A stretch of 64,000 nucleotides of DNA from Candidatus Gastranaerophilales bacterium (GCA_944324345.1 CALUVT010000001.1:636447-700446); one strand, 5' to 3'; numbered from the stretch's first letter, positions 1-9,116 are shown. Program-made: numbers and translations. The notes: generated from the sequence alone by a model not told the origin.

Positions 1-201
1 ATTGGGCTTATTCGTTCTCAAATGGGTCTTAGCCGTTGGAACCAGGATAGACCTGATGTGCCGGAAGAATTTAAAAAGAAGGAATCTGAGGCTAAGCCAG
101 AAGTGAGCGAAAGTGGTTCCGAAGCTGAAAAGCCTGCTGAGGAAGTTAAGCCAAAAAGAGGTAGAAAACCTAAGAAAACAGAAGAAGCTCCGGAATCTTA
201 A
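1..201 (+). CDS. C-terminal end of an upstream gene, possibly 30S ribosomal protein S16
   Basis: The frame is open from base 1 to the TAA at 199-201, so the gene starts outside the window. The visible 66 residues begin IGLIRSQMGL, which fits the end of S16 proteins (hydrophobic-x-x-L-[LI]-[RK]-x-x-G-[LV]), followed by a Lys/Glu/Pro-rich tail ending in an RGRKPKK patch. The stop is 5 bases before rimM, and rpsP-rimM-trmD is a classic order. The S16 assignment leans mainly on this context. The charged tail is presumably disordered. Another small RNA-binding protein such as KhpA is possible. Confidence 0.5.
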   Translation: MGLIRSQMGLSRWNQDRPDVPEEFKKKESEAKPEVSESGSEAEKPAEEVKPKRGRKPKKTEEAPES

Positions 202-206
202 CTGTT

Positions 207-719
207 ATGGCAAAGTATATTTCTGTCGGGAAAATTTTGAACTTTCATGGAATAAAAGGTGAGGCTAAAGTAGGTTTCACTAAAAATCAAGAGGATTTCT
301 TTTGTTCTTTGAAAGAAGTATTTGTGAAGACAGATAATGATTACAGGTCATTAAAGATTGAGAGTGTAAGACTTCACAAAAACTTTGCTTTGGTAAAGTT
401 TGAGGGGATAAACTCTATTAATGAATTGTTAGACTACAAAGGTGCGTTTTTGTACGTTGAAGAAGAAACGATAAGAGAAAATCTTGAGGAAGATGAATTT
501 CTGATAGACGAGCTTGTAGGTCTTGAGGTTTTTGATGAAAATGATAAAAAATTAGGTTTTGTTGTTGGAGTATCAAACAATGGAGCCAGTGATTTACTTT
601 CTGTAAAAACAAATTCAAAAAAGGTAGTTTTAATTCCTTTTGTCAAAGCAATTGTTACTGATGTTAGCATTAGAGACAAGAAGGTTGTTATCAAAAATAT
701 TGAGGGATTGATAGAATGA
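207..719 (+). CDS. rimM: Ribosome maturation factor RimM
   Basis: 170 residues, normal for RimM. The N-terminal RimM barrel starts with SVGKILNFHGIKGEAKV (about residues 6-22), including the family's G-x-HGxKGE-like motif. The C-terminal PRC-barrel follows an acidic linker, with LVGLEVFDENDKKLG near residue 105 and LLSVKT near 133. RimM binds S19 and helps mature the 30S head in the cytoplasm. It starts 5 bases after the upstream stop and its TGA overlaps the trmD ATG (ATGA), so the genes are probably translationally coupled. Confidence 0.95.
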   Translation: MAKYISVGKILNFHGIKGEAKVGFTKNQEDFFCSLKEVFVKTDNDYRSLKIESVRLHKNFALVKFEGINSINELLDYKGAFLYVEEETIRENLEEDEFLIDELVGLEVFDENDKKLGFVVGVSNNGASDLLSVKTNSKKVVLIPFVKAIVTDVSIRDKKVVIKNIEGLIE

Positions 720-1405
720 TTTTTGATGTTCTTTCTCTTTTTCCCGAAATGATAGAGGATTATTGCAATTATAGTATTATCAAACGTGCTGTTGAAGCCG
801 GTGTTGTTTCGATAAATGCAATTAATCCCAGAGATTATACTTTAAATAAACACAAAAAGGTTGATGATACTCCTTATGGTGGCGGGGCAGGTATGGTTTT
901 AATGCCTCAGCCTTATGTTGATGCTTTCGAGAGCGTAAAACGTCTGGATAATTCTTGCGTTATTATGCTTTCTCCCCAAGGAGAACAATTGAATGACAAG
1001 ATTGTAAATGAACTTGCAAAATATGAACAGATTGTTTTGCTATGCGGACACTATGAGGGTTTTGATGAGCGAATTAGAGATATCATAAGACCAAGAGAAA
1101 TATCTATCGGGGATTTTGTATTAACAGGCGGGGAGCTTCCTGCTCTTTGTTTAATTGATGCTGTAAGCCGAAAATTGGAAGGTACTTTAGGAAAAATTGA
1201 ATCGGCTGATGAAGATAGTTTTTCAAACGGTCTTTTAGAGTATCCTCATTACACAAAACCACGAGAATACAGAGGCTTAAAAGTTCCCGAGGTTTTGTTA
1301 AACGGAAACCATAAGGATATATCAGAATTCAGACTCCAAAAAAGCATTGAAAGAACGAAAACTAAGCGTCCTGATTTATATGAAAAATGGCTTGAGGATA
1401 ATTAA
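716..1405 (+). CDS. trmD: tRNA (guanine37-N1)-methyltransferase TrmD
   Basis: 229 residues, usual length. SPOUT trefoil-knot motifs are present: SPQG at 86-89, CGHYEGFDER at 110-119 and IGDFVLTGGE at 131-140, which form the SAM-binding knot. The C-terminal helical domain holds YPHYTKPREY, typical of TrmD. It methylates G37 of tRNAs that read CUN, CCN and CGG codons, which guards against +1 frameshifting. The start overlaps the rimM stop. The next gene is convergent, so this ends the operon; no clear terminator is seen in the 27-base gap. Confidence 0.96.
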   Translation: MIFDVLSLFPEMIEDYCNYSIIKRAVEAGVVSINAINPRDYTLNKHKKVDDTPYGGGAGMVLMPQPYVDAFESVKRLDNSCVIMLSPQGEQLNDKIVNELAKYEQIVLLCGHYEGFDERIRDIIRPREISIGDFVLTGGELPALCLIDAVSRKLEGTLGKIESADEDSFSNGLLEYPHYTKPREYRGLKVPEVLLNGNHKDISEFRLQKSIERTKTKRPDLYEKWLEDN

Positions 1406-1432
1406 TTATTTGTCTTGTAGAAAAGAGTAAAG

Positions 1433-1909
1433 TTAGAACCTTTTGTTCAAGTCGTTGTAATGTCCAAATCCCAAGACGTCTTTAAATATTTTGATTACAC
1501 TATAAACTCCAAGTCCTATAGCAGAACCTTTTGACCATTTGCCTTTGCCCAACAAAGCTCCAAGGCCAAGTCCGAGAGGTACAACATTATCTATAAGCAT
1601 TGTTCCAAAGCCTTTAATATAGCCGATTGCTGAGTTTACAAAACTTCTGATGTTGCTGTCAAGTTCAAATTTAAATACCTCATTTTTTAGCTTTGAAGTT
1701 GTTACGCTTGGACTTGACAAATACTGGGTATTATCAAATGCTTTTATTCCTGCGTTTGCATCTCCTGATTTGGCATAGACATCTGCCTGAAGTTTCCCTA
1801 CAACGTGCGAGTCATAGGCAACAACACCGAGTGCGGCAACGCCTACACCTTTTGCCAGATATTTTGTAAAATTATTTGTCACTGATGTTAGAGCTGTTCT
1901 GATACTCAT
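1433..1909 (-). CDS. Unknown small protein with Gly-rich membrane segments
   Basis: 158 residues, family not recognised. Three hydrophobic stretches are visible: about 19-33, 104-121 (Gly/Leu-rich) and 129-147. There is no signal-peptidase site or catalytic motif. The ATG has an AGG Shine-Dalgarno about 7 bases upstream. The gene follows the stop of the next minus-strand gene (1920) by 10 bases, so the two are probably co-transcribed. A membrane-inserted or membrane-active protein is a guess from the hydrophobicity alone. Confidence 0.6.
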   Translation of the reverse strand: MSIRTALTSVTNNFTKYLAKGVGVAALGVVAYDSHVVGKLQADVYAKSGDANAGIKAFDNTQYLSSPSVTTSKLKNEVFKFELDSNIRSFVNSAIGYIKGFGTMLIDNVVPLGLGLGALLGKGKWSKGSAIGLGVYSVIKIFKDVLGFGHYNDLNKRF

Positions 1910-1919
1910 TTTTTACCTA

Positions 1920-2726
1920 TTATTTTCCGTTGTTATTAGATGCTTTTTTATCATCTTTTACTTCAAATTCTTTTTCCACTTTTTGTCCCGACATTTTGAG
2001 CAGAATATTTGTTGCCTGAAGTGCATCTTGCCCGTATCCTGATTGAGAGTTTTGCATTTGTGTCAACAGACCGACTGTATAATTATCGCCTGTTGCAATT
2101 CTTGAATCAAGTGCACTCATTGCAAGAACTTTGACCGGAGAGTAAGGATCTTGAAGCATTTTATTAATTAATGCATTTAATGCTTTATCATCTTTTCTTG
2201 ATTTATCTTCTTCAAGTCTTGCAACTACCTCCTTTGCACCCATAAGCCTTACATCTTTGTTTTGGCTGTTTAGATAGTTTTCAAGATTTCTGATATAATC
2301 GTCTGTCAGTTGAACAATTTCTCGCTTTTCAGTTTTCTTTTCGTTCTTTGTTGTGGTTTCTGTTATATTTTTGCTTGTATTGCTTACGTTGTTATTACTA
2401 TTATTGTTGTTTGAAGGATTTGCCCAATTGTTTGTGTAATACCCTGAAGGATAGCATCCGTTTACAGGATTTGTTCCATAGTTTGGCGAATTAACGTTAT
2501 AAACAGGGGCAGTTGCACCGGGAGTAGTTACTGTTGGGTTAAAGATTTGGATATTTACCCCCGAATAATTTGGAACTTGTAAATTTTGAGCTTGTGGACT
2601 GATAGTTTGAGGAGATACATACTGTTGCACCTGAGAATTCTGTGGTTGAGACACAGTGCTCTGGTATTGATTGTTCCCTGGAACTATGTTTTGTTGTATG
2701 TTTTGCTGACCTACAGGATTTTGCAT
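1920..2726 (-). CDS. Unknown protein: Gln/Asn/Pro-rich N-terminus plus HEAT-like helical C-terminus
   Basis: 268 residues. Residues 1-125 are low-complexity and rich in Gln, Asn, Pro, Ser and Tyr, with an Asn run near 105-112 and no signal peptide. A charged linker leads to a helical region (about 142-240) whose spacing suggests two or three HEAT-like repeats (for example DVRLMGAKEVVARL and SPVKVLAMSALDSR). The C-terminus is Lys-rich. An AAGGT Shine-Dalgarno lies about 9 bases before the ATG. It is the first gene of a pair with 1433-1909. A scaffold role is only inference. Confidence 0.6.
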   Translation of the reverse strand: MQNPVGQQNIQQNIVPGNNQYQSTVSQPQNSQVQQYVSPQTISPQAQNLQVPNYSGVNIQIFNPTVTTPGATAPVYNVNSPNYGTNPVNGCYPSGYYTNNWANPSNNNNSNNNVSNTSKNITETTTKNEKKTEKREIVQLTDDYIRNLENYLNSQNKDVRLMGAKEVVARLEEDKSRKDDKALNALINKMLQDPYSPVKVLAMSALDSRIATGDNYTVGLLTQMQNSQSGYGQDALQATNILLKMSGQKVEKEFEVKDDKKASNNNGK

Positions 2727-2835
2727 ATAAAACTACCTTCAAATACTACCTTATATTAATAAAGTAATTAGTTATAAATTTATTGCGTATTTTTTAAGAA
2801 ATATTACATAATTTCTTTTAATATTACATGATATA

Positions 2836-2850
2836 TATAATAAAATTATG
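2836..2850 (+). promoter_or_regulatory. -10 element placed for a leaderless transcript of the cysteine-cluster gene
   Basis: TATAAT at 2836-2841 is followed by exactly 6 bases and then the ATG at 2848, with no Shine-Dalgarno. Transcription would start at or next to the A of the ATG. The -35 is poor (TTTCTT, 18-base spacer). The same spacing occurs at several other genes in this window. Confidence 0.45.
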
Positions 2851-3429
2851 GGCTCTTACGAAGAAAATTATTTATCAAAACGTCCGCAGTATCTTTGTAA
2901 AATGTGTGGAAAGTGCTGTCGTGTTGTCACTGCACCTTTGCCTTATGAAAAATTAAAACAAATGGCAGAAGCTAATGATCAAGGTGCTATTGATTTTTTA
3001 TCTATTTTTGAGCCGTATAAGAGTGTTTATGACGCGAAAAAAGTTGATGCTGAAATCGTTGAAAATATTGAAAACAGGTTAAAAGAAGACGGTAATTATA
3101 ATGAAAAAGAAATGACGTATTATCGTTGCAAATTTTTAAAATCAGATAATTTGTGCGGGAATTATGAGAACAGACCTACACTTTGCAGATATTTCCCGTC
3201 ATCGCCTTGGGCTATTGTTCCTCCCGGATGTGGTTTTGAAGGCTGGCTTTTTTGGAAACGTGAAGAGGATAAACAAAAAGTTCGCCGAGCAAAAGAAGAA
3301 TTGCTGGAACTCAAGTTACTTGCTCAGCGTACTAAGGATTCCGAAACCTTAAAAAAGATAGCTGCAGTGGAACACAAACTTCAAAAAAATATTGAGTTAT
3401 ACAAAAAATATGGCTCTGAAAATTGGTAG
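2848..3429 (+). CDS. YkgJ-family cysteine-cluster protein
   Basis: 193 residues. The family signature is clear: CxxCxxCC at residues 17-24, then C94, C103 and C113 in YRCKFL...LCGNYENRPTLCRYFP. YkgJ/UPF0153 proteins are thought to bind zinc or an Fe-S cluster through this CxxCxxCC...C pattern; their substrate is generally unknown. The C-terminal 60 residues are a Lys/Glu-rich helix. The gene stands alone between divergent and convergent neighbours and starts 6 bases after a TATAAT, so it may be leaderless. Confidence 0.8.
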   Translation: MGSYEENYLSKRPQYLCKMCGKCCRVVTAPLPYEKLKQMAEANDQGAIDFLSIFEPYKSVYDAKKVDAEIVENIENRLKEDGNYNEKEMTYYRCKFLKSDNLCGNYENRPTLCRYFPSSPWAIVPPGCGFEGWLFWKREEDKQKVRRAKEELLELKLLAQRTKDSETLKKIAAVEHKLQKNIELYKKYGSENW

Positions 3430-3432
3430 TAA

Positions 3433-5931
3433 CTATTGTAATAACAGCTTATCAAGTTTTTTTTGATAGAATTCCGTATTAATATTCAGTTTACTTCCTA
3501 TATCAAGAAGCATTTCAATAAATCTAATGTTTGAAGAACGTTTGTTACCCGAATCAGAATCTATAATATCCCCAATTCTGTGGTAAATTTTTGAGAAGTA
3601 GGTATTTTGAGCCTCAGAAATATCCACTTGAAGTTCTAATTTTTCTATAGTATCGAATATTTCAAGTATAACTTCAGCTTGTTGAATTTCAAAACTATGG
3701 ACAAGTCTGTTGACATTTTGAAGGATTTTTTTACTGAATATTAAATTTGAACTTTTTTTATCAAGAGTAATTTCTATCCTTTTTGCCTCGAAATTTATAT
3801 CAACAGCTTGCTGTATCATATCTTCATCCAAGAAGCCGCCGGAATGTGTTACTATGTCATTAAATTTGTGACTTAGAGCATATGCTGCGGATATTTTGAA
3901 TTCATCCGGGATATTCAATCCAAGACCTTGAAGGTTGTATATTGCACCTTTTCCATCATCGTACATCTGCTGGTATATTTGGGAGAATTTAGCAAGTTTA
4001 CCCTTTAGTAGAATTTGTAAAATTTTTCTTCTCTCCTCAATAAATATATCTTTCAATGTAAAATATTCTTTCCCAAAGTATTCATCCATTGCCCTTATAA
4101 TTTCGGTAATTGTATTCATAAGGTAAACTTTAATTAAATCGTTTTTAAGTTTATTAAATTCCGCATCATCAGAGTATTCTTTGATTGCACAGTGGAAATC
4201 TCCGCCTGCGTATTGCATTAAGGCGAAAACAAGGTTAGATTTTTGAAGAGTTATTTTTGATTGGATTTCAATATGCCCTGTCACAAAAGTTGAGGTGCCT
4301 TTATGAACTTTTTTATAAGCTTTTTTAGTTATTGTGTAGCAATAAACTTGTTCTTCATCTTCAAAATCCTGATAAAGTGATGATAGAGCCCAGAGACTTG
4401 CAATTTGTTTCGGTGTAACAATAGAAGGTTTGACAAATCTTTCAAAAATGTCTTTGCCCGTACCGTGCTCAGGGATATTGCTTTTAGCCTGCGATAAAAT
4501 GTTTAGGAAATTTTCTTCAAGATTTTTGTCAGTAAATCTTGATGCAAGCTGCATAGCACGTGCTGCATATTTCATTATTTGGACGGTTTCAATTCCTGAT
4601 ATTTCAGAGAAAAACCATCCGCAACTCGTGTACATTAGCATCGCTTGGCGTTGAATTTCCAAAAGTTCCATACCGTGGACTTTGTCCTCATCGGAAAGAT
4701 CCGGAAGGAAATTTTCATGTTGAAAATTCTTTACATTCATATCATTGCGATCTAAAATTACGTTTATGTATTTATTTCTTACAGACCAAACATCCGTAAA
4801 ATACTTTTTCCCATATTGTTCGAATATCAATGCTAGCTCATCTCTAAGGTAATCAAGAGCTTCTCTTAGAGGTTTTCTCCATTGTTGATTCCATCCGGGG
4901 TGCCCTCCTGTAGAACATCCGCAATCTTCTTTCCATCTGCCGACACCATGGAAACAACTCCAACTGGAAGCTTGTTTTATATCTACTTCACAGTTACTTC
5001 TGTATTTCTCAAGATATTCTCCGTAATTTGTGATTGTAAAACCTTCGTCTTTTGCTTTAATCTTGACGACATAAGCAAGTGCCATATCCCCAAATTTTGT
5101 ATGATGTCCGTAACTTTCGCCATCAGTTGCAATATTAACTAATTGGGGATAATTTCTGCAATCAGATACTCCTTCTTTTAGTCTCTTGCTAAATTTATTA
5201 CCATCTTTCAAAAGTTCATCAAATGCTACTGAGCGTGAAATAGCTCCATCATAAAAGAATAAATCTATTGATTTGCCCGGAGCAGATTTAATATTGTATT
5301 TGTAGGACCTTGCGGGATCAATATTGCCCCAACTTACATCAGTCCAGTCTTTGGAACCTATTTCTCTGAATTTTTCAGCTTGGTATGGAGAAAGTATTGT
5401 GAACTTAATTCCGTTAGCTTCTAGAAGTCTTAATGTGTCATCATCAACGGCTGTTTCTGCAAGCCACATCCCTTCAGGTTTTCTTCCGAAACGGTACTCA
5501 AAATCACGTATCCCCCATTTTATTTGGGTTTCCTTATCGTGTTCATTTGCAAGAGGCATTATTATATGGTTGTATACTTGTGCAATAGCGTTTCCGTGGC
5601 CGTTATGTTCCGGTATACTTTCAATATCAGCTTTAATTATCCTCTCATAAGTTAAGGGAGCAAAATGTTCCATCCAAGAGAGCAAAGTAGGGCCGAAATT
5701 GTAGCTGATATATTCATAATTATTTACGACATCAAGAATCCTGTTGCGGTTATCTACGATTTTGGAAACGGAGTTTGGATTGTAACATTCTTGATTAATC
5801 CTTTCATTCCAATCGTGAAAAGGTGCAGCACTATCTTGCAATTCAATAGATTCCAACCAAGGATTTTCTCTCGGCGGTTGATAAAAATGCCCGTGAATCG
5901 TCAAAAATACATCATTTTTCTTATTGCCCAT
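3433..5931 (-). CDS. Glycoside hydrolase family 57 protein with DUF3536
   Basis: 832 residues. The N-terminal GH57 domain has HGHFYQPPRENPW (13-25), GMWLAET (154-160, likely nucleophile E159) and ATDGESYGHH (268-277, likely acid/base D270). The next 500 residues match the long helical DUF3536 region found beside this domain in cyanobacterial and other bacterial proteins. GH57 enzymes act on alpha-glucans (amylase, branching enzyme, alpha-galactosidase); the specificity of this subfamily is not settled. No signal peptide, so probably cytoplasmic glycogen or oligosaccharide metabolism. It converges on the YkgJ-like gene with a 3-base gap. Confidence 0.88.
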   Translation of the reverse strand: MGNKKNDVFLTIHGHFYQPPRENPWLESIELQDSAAPFHDWNERINQECYNPNSVSKIVDNRNRILDVVNNYEYISYNFGPTLLSWMEHFAPLTYERIIKADIESIPEHNGHGNAIAQVYNHIIMPLANEHDKETQIKWGIRDFEYRFGRKPEGMWLAETAVDDDTLRLLEANGIKFTILSPYQAEKFREIGSKDWTDVSWGNIDPARSYKYNIKSAPGKSIDLFFYDGAISRSVAFDELLKDGNKFSKRLKEGVSDCRNYPQLVNIATDGESYGHHTKFGDMALAYVVKIKAKDEGFTITNYGEYLEKYRSNCEVDIKQASSWSCFHGVGRWKEDCGCSTGGHPGWNQQWRKPLREALDYLRDELALIFEQYGKKYFTDVWSVRNKYINVILDRNDMNVKNFQHENFLPDLSDEDKVHGMELLEIQRQAMLMYTSCGWFFSEISGIETVQIMKYAARAMQLASRFTDKNLEENFLNILSQAKSNIPEHGTGKDIFERFVKPSIVTPKQIASLWALSSLYQDFEDEEQVYCYTITKKAYKKVHKGTSTFVTGHIEIQSKITLQKSNLVFALMQYAGGDFHCAIKEYSDDAEFNKLKNDLIKVYLMNTITEIIRAMDEYFGKEYFTLKDIFIEERRKILQILLKGKLAKFSQIYQQMYDDGKGAIYNLQGLGLNIPDEFKISAAYALSHKFNDIVTHSGGFLDEDMIQQAVDINFEAKRIEITLDKKSSNLIFSKKILQNVNRLVHSFEIQQAEVILEIFDTIEKLELQVDISEAQNTYFSKIYHRIGDIIDSDSGNKRSSNIRFIEMLLDIGSKLNINTEFYQKKLDKLLLQ

Positions 5932-5955
5932 ATCTTAACTCCATTATATGCTGAT

Positions 5956-6447
5956 TTATTTTGCCTCGGTTTTCGGCTTTGAACTTATGACAGTAAACTT
6001 ATCAACATCCATCCAGGCATCTCCCAGTGCGTTAGAAAAGACCTTGCCGCTAAACTCTATAACATCTCCGGAATTAAGTTCAATATGTTTTTCTGCCTCT
6101 GTTCTGTCTAAAAATATTTTTAATTCGGAAAGGGGAATATTGTGATCAGTTACATCAGGACGCTGAATTAAAAATGAAATGTATTTTTCCGAACTTCTCA
6201 TAGCAGGTTTGTAATCTAATCCGAGCGTTGAAAATTTGTCGAATTTTGCCTTAATCTTAACATTTTTATTTAGGTAAAAATTTGGTCTGGCAACTATATC
6301 TAAGGGGTTTACAAGGCTATATGATACCGTCTGTTTTGTACTTGTTGCGGTAGCAGCATTTACAAGTAAATTTTGTGGTGACTGAGCGTATACGCTTAAG
6401 CTCGCAGCAAACAGCAATACTAAAACTAAACTTTTAAACTTATTCAT
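5956..6447 (-). CDS. Unknown secreted protein, possibly OB-fold
   Basis: 163 residues with a clean signal peptide (MNKF, hydrophobic core, cleavage expected after SVYA near residue 21). The mature part is mainly beta-prone, with KVKIKAKFDKFSTLG and a later SGDVIEFSGKVFSNALG segment that resemble the strand-turn pattern of OB folds. No catalytic residues are evident. It lies 24 bases upstream of the GH57 gene on the same strand, so they may share a transcript. The export target cannot be read from the sequence. Confidence 0.65.
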   Translation of the reverse strand: MNKFKSLVLVLLFAASLSVYAQSPQNLLVNAATATSTKQTVSYSLVNPLDIVARPNFYLNKNVKIKAKFDKFSTLGLDYKPAMRSSEKYISFLIQRPDVTDHNIPLSELKIFLDRTEAEKHIELNSGDVIEFSGKVFSNALGDAWMDVDKFTVISSKPKTEAK

Positions 6448-6610
6448 CTTATATATTCCCCTCTTATTTATTTTATTTTACAACAATATATTAGCACAAT
6501 ATTTAATATTTGTAACTACCTGTTTAAGCAATAAAAAATAGTTTTATCATTTTGCTTGTCTAAGTAAGGACAATATGTTATTATATACTGGGAAATATAA
6601 GGATATTTTA

Positions 6611-7048
6611 ATGGGTAAAAATAAAGGTCTTTCAACGATAGGTTATGCAATTGTTCTTGTAATCATTCTTGCAGTTGTAATGATTATAAGTGCACCGATG
6701 ATGGCAGACAAATATAAAGGGGATAAAGAAAAACAGCAGACACAAAAAGATGCTATGCAGAATAGACAATCCTCAAGGCAAAGCAGATCAGATGATATTA
6801 TGCTGTTCGTCCATGAAGAGATGAGAAATATTGAAAGTCGTTTATCTTCTCGCATCGATGCTTTAGAAATGAGACAAAGCGAACTTAATTCAATCGGCTC
6901 TGAGAGTAATTACAACGAGGAAATTTCTGACAGATATGTTTGTGAAATAGAAGGGATAAAGAATGAATTTGGAAATACGGTTCCAATAACGGATGATACA
7001 GATATTACTGCTCAAAAAATTGTGTTTGTTTGTGAATACAGAAGATAA
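6611..7048 (+). CDS. Unknown single-pass membrane protein with coiled coil (PspB-like layout)
   Basis: 145 residues from the ATG at 6611, chosen because AAGGA lies 7 bases upstream; an earlier in-frame start at 6575 lacks a ribosome site. One transmembrane helix (about residues 7-30) is followed by a Lys/Gln/Arg/Ser-rich stretch and a heptad-like segment around residues 60-85 (HEEMRNIESRLSSRIDALEM). The short TM-plus-coiled-coil layout resembles PspB, but the sequence is too short to claim that. The last 45 residues are acidic and end CEYRR. A strong terminator follows at once. Confidence 0.65.
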   Translation: MGKNKGLSTIGYAIVLVIILAVVMIISAPMMADKYKGDKEKQQTQKDAMQNRQSSRQSRSDDIMLFVHEEMRNIESRLSSRIDALEMRQSELNSIGSESNYNEEISDRYVCEIEGIKNEFGNTVPITDDTDITAQKIVFVCEYRR

Positions 7049-7049
7049 A

Positions 7050-7087
7050 AAAATAATCGGTTAAATTTCTAACCGATTATTTTTTTA
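7050..7087. terminator. Bidirectional rho-independent terminator
   Basis: A perfect 11-bp stem (ATAATCGGTTA 7053-7063 / TAACCGATTAT 7070-7080) with a 6-base loop, preceded by A-rich DNA and followed by six T. It can end both the gene at 6611-7048 and the ferredoxin gene from the other side. Confidence 0.9.
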
Positions 7088-7103
7088 TCATTATTTGTTT
7101 CGA

Positions 7104-7280
7104 TTATTCTACTTCGATAGCACTAACCGGGCAAGCATCAGCTGCTTCTTTAACACAATCCATATTATCAGCAACTGCAGCTTCATCAACTTTAGCAATA
7201 CCATCTACTGAAAATACAGCGTCACAAATTGATTCGCAAGCGCCGCATCCGATACAAGAATCATTTACTTTTACTGTCAT
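7104..7280 (-). CDS. Small 4Fe-4S ferredoxin
   Basis: 58 residues. The cysteines are CIGCGAC at 9-15 (C9, C12, C15) and C50-Pro51, the standard set for one 4Fe-4S cluster. C19 and C42 are extra and could form a disulfide or reflect a degenerate second site, as in single-cluster clostridial or Thermotoga-type ferredoxins. The protein is acidic, as expected for an electron carrier. AAGGAG lies about 7 bases before the ATG. It is probably monocistronic and ends at the shared terminator at 7050-7087. Its redox partner is not encoded nearby. Confidence 0.9.
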   Translation of the reverse strand: MTVKVNDSCIGCGACESICDAVFSVDGIAKVDEAAVADNMDCVKEAADACPVSAIEVE

Positions 7281-7358
7281 TTCTACTTTCTCCTTATAAT
7301 TAATACGTTTGTGAATTTCTTCACTTTCCTATCTTAATACAAAAATTTTAAAATTCAA

Positions 7359-8537
7359 TTAAAAAATCTGTTCTTTTATAACTTTTGCAACATAATCAAA
7401 TCCGTTAATAACCCCGAGATTTTTGGGCTCAATTCTCTTTGAATAAATGAGAATAGGCACCTTTTCTCTTGTGTGATCGGTTCCTTCTACCGTAGGGTCG
7501 CAGCCGTGGTCAGCTGTTATGATAAGCAGGTCATCGTCTGTCATATTTTGTATAATATCGTCTACAAAAGTATCAATTTCTTCAATTGCCTGACCGTATC
7601 CTTTGGGGTCATTTCTGTGCCCGTAAAGCATGTCTGTATCAACAAGATTTGTGAAAATCAAATCTCCTGTTTTATTTTCTGACTTATTATAGTCAGGATA
7701 TGCTATAGAATTTAGGTCTAATTCATTTTTTACAGCTTTCAATGTAAGATTTAAACCCTCTCTGTTTGAACCTGTATGAATTGCATGGGTTATTCCGGAT
7801 TTTGAAAATATATCTTCAATTTTACCTATAGCAATAACTCTGCCTCCGGAATTTTTTATATCATTTAAAATAGTATGAGAAGGCACCATTGAATAATCTC
7901 TTCTGTCTTTTGATATTCTTGTAGGTTTGCCATCTATTATCTTGTAAGGTCTTGCAATAACTCTTGAAACATTCCAATTCCCTTTATCCAAAATCTTTCT
8001 TGCAATCTCACACCAATCATAAAGAGTTTGTAAAGGAATTAAATCTGTGTCAACAGCAATTTGAAATACACTATCTGCACTCGTGTATACTATAGGAAAT
8101 TTCGTTTTGTGATGTTCGTCATTTAATTCCGCAATTATTGCAGTACCGCTTGCAGGGTGGTTGGCTAAAATCCCTTTGCAACCTGTTTCCTTGATAAATT
8201 CTTCAACAAGTTCTTTCGGAAATCCTTCAGGATATGTCGCAAAAGGTTTTGGAGAAATAAGGCCAGCCATCTCCCAGTGACCTGTTGTCGTGTCTTTGCC
8301 TTTTGATTTTTCCAGCATAGTGCCATATTGGCCGGTTGGATTAGTTTCTTTTTCTATTCCTTTAAAATCTTGAATGTTACCTAGACCAAGTTTTTGCATA
8401 TTGGGCAAATGTAGCCCATTATTAAATTCACAAACATTTTTTAAAGTATTGCATTTTGAAGAGTCATTGAATTCTTGGCAATCATCCATTGCACCGATAC
8501 CCATCGAATCAATAACCATAACTATTGCTCTTTTCAT
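7359..8537 (-). CDS. deoB: Phosphopentomutase DeoB
   Basis: 392 residues from the ATG at 8537, which has AGGAG 5 bases upstream; an in-frame GTG two codons earlier is less likely. DeoB interconverts (deoxy)ribose 1-phosphate and 5-phosphate in nucleoside salvage. Alkaline-phosphatase-fold metal motifs are visible: VIDSMGIGAMDDCQEF near the start, DTTTGHWEMAG with the phospho-acceptor Thr cluster near residue 85, and TADHGCDPT...TDHTREKVP near 341-361 for the Mn ions. No nucleoside phosphorylase gene lies beside it. Confidence 0.95.
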   Translation of the reverse strand: MKRAIVMVIDSMGIGAMDDCQEFNDSSKCNTLKNVCEFNNGLHLPNMQKLGLGNIQDFKGIEKETNPTGQYGTMLEKSKGKDTTTGHWEMAGLISPKPFATYPEGFPKELVEEFIKETGCKGILANHPASGTAIIAELNDEHHKTKFPIVYTSADSVFQIAVDTDLIPLQTLYDWCEIARKILDKGNWNVSRVIARPYKIIDGKPTRISKDRRDYSMVPSHTILNDIKNSGGRVIAIGKIEDIFSKSGITHAIHTGSNREGLNLTLKAVKNELDLNSIAYPDYNKSENKTGDLIFTNLVDTDMLYGHRNDPKGYGQAIEEIDTFVDDIIQNMTDDDLLIITADHGCDPTVEGTDHTREKVPILIYSKRIEPKNLGVINGFDYVAKVIKEQIF

Positions 8538-8573
8538 AATCACTCCTTTAATAGCTTATATATTTTAGCAATA

Positions 8574-9116
8574 CTATTGTGCGATGTCAATTATCGAATA
8601 TGCATTAAAATCTATTCCGCCGTAAATTACCTGGATATGATTTTGCCCGTGGGGTAATATTTTTACAAAGTTAATTGTCTTTTCTCCAAAGTCATCAAGA
8701 GTTTCTGTTGCAGGAATTTTTGCAATAACGTAATGTGCTTGATAAAATTTTAAATATGTTTTACCATCTTCTCTCACGCCTTCAACTTGGTAGTGACCTG
8801 TTGGAATAACAAATTTGTTATCAACTTTTAAATCTAAAGGTACCATAAGTATTGGAAGTTCTTTTGATTCGTTGATTATTGCATTTGTTTCGTTACTCTG
8901 CTGAAAACTTTCGCCTTTTGGGATATTCTTATCTTTCTTTTTCTTTCCTTTTTTGCTTTCTAAGGCTTTTAGAAACTCTTCATCGCTAACAGCTTTTTGT
9001 CCGTAAACATTTTGATCTCCGTAGTTGTCCCAAAGATCTCCATCTGCAATTGCTAAATTTGAGTTGGAGCTGAAGGCTATTATTGCAAATAAAATATATA
9101 AGAGTAACTTTCTCAT
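8574..9116 (-). CDS. Unknown secreted protein
   Basis: 180 residues. The N-terminus is a signal peptide (MRKLLLYILFAIIAF) with likely cleavage after NLAIA near residue 24. Next comes a Lys-rich stretch near 50-65 (KKGKKKKDKN). The rest is beta-prone and ends in VIYGGIDFNAYSIIDIAQ. I recognise no family. It lies 36 bases upstream of deoB on the same strand, which suggests co-transcription but no shared function. Confidence 0.6.
   Translation of the reverse strand: MRKLLLYILFAIIAFSSNSNLAIADGDLWDNYGDQNVYGQKAVSDEEFLKALESKKGKKKKDKNIPKGESFQQSNETNAIINESKELPILMVPLDLKVDNKFVIPTGHYQVEGVREDGKTYLKFYQAHYVIAKIPATETLDDFGEKTINFVKILPHGQNHIQVIYGGIDFNAYSIIDIAQ

Noticed and set aside
3433..5931. Several long plus-strand frames opposite the GH57 gene.
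   Set aside because: They are antisense to a gene with clear domain motifs, lack ribosome sites and have no recognisable products.
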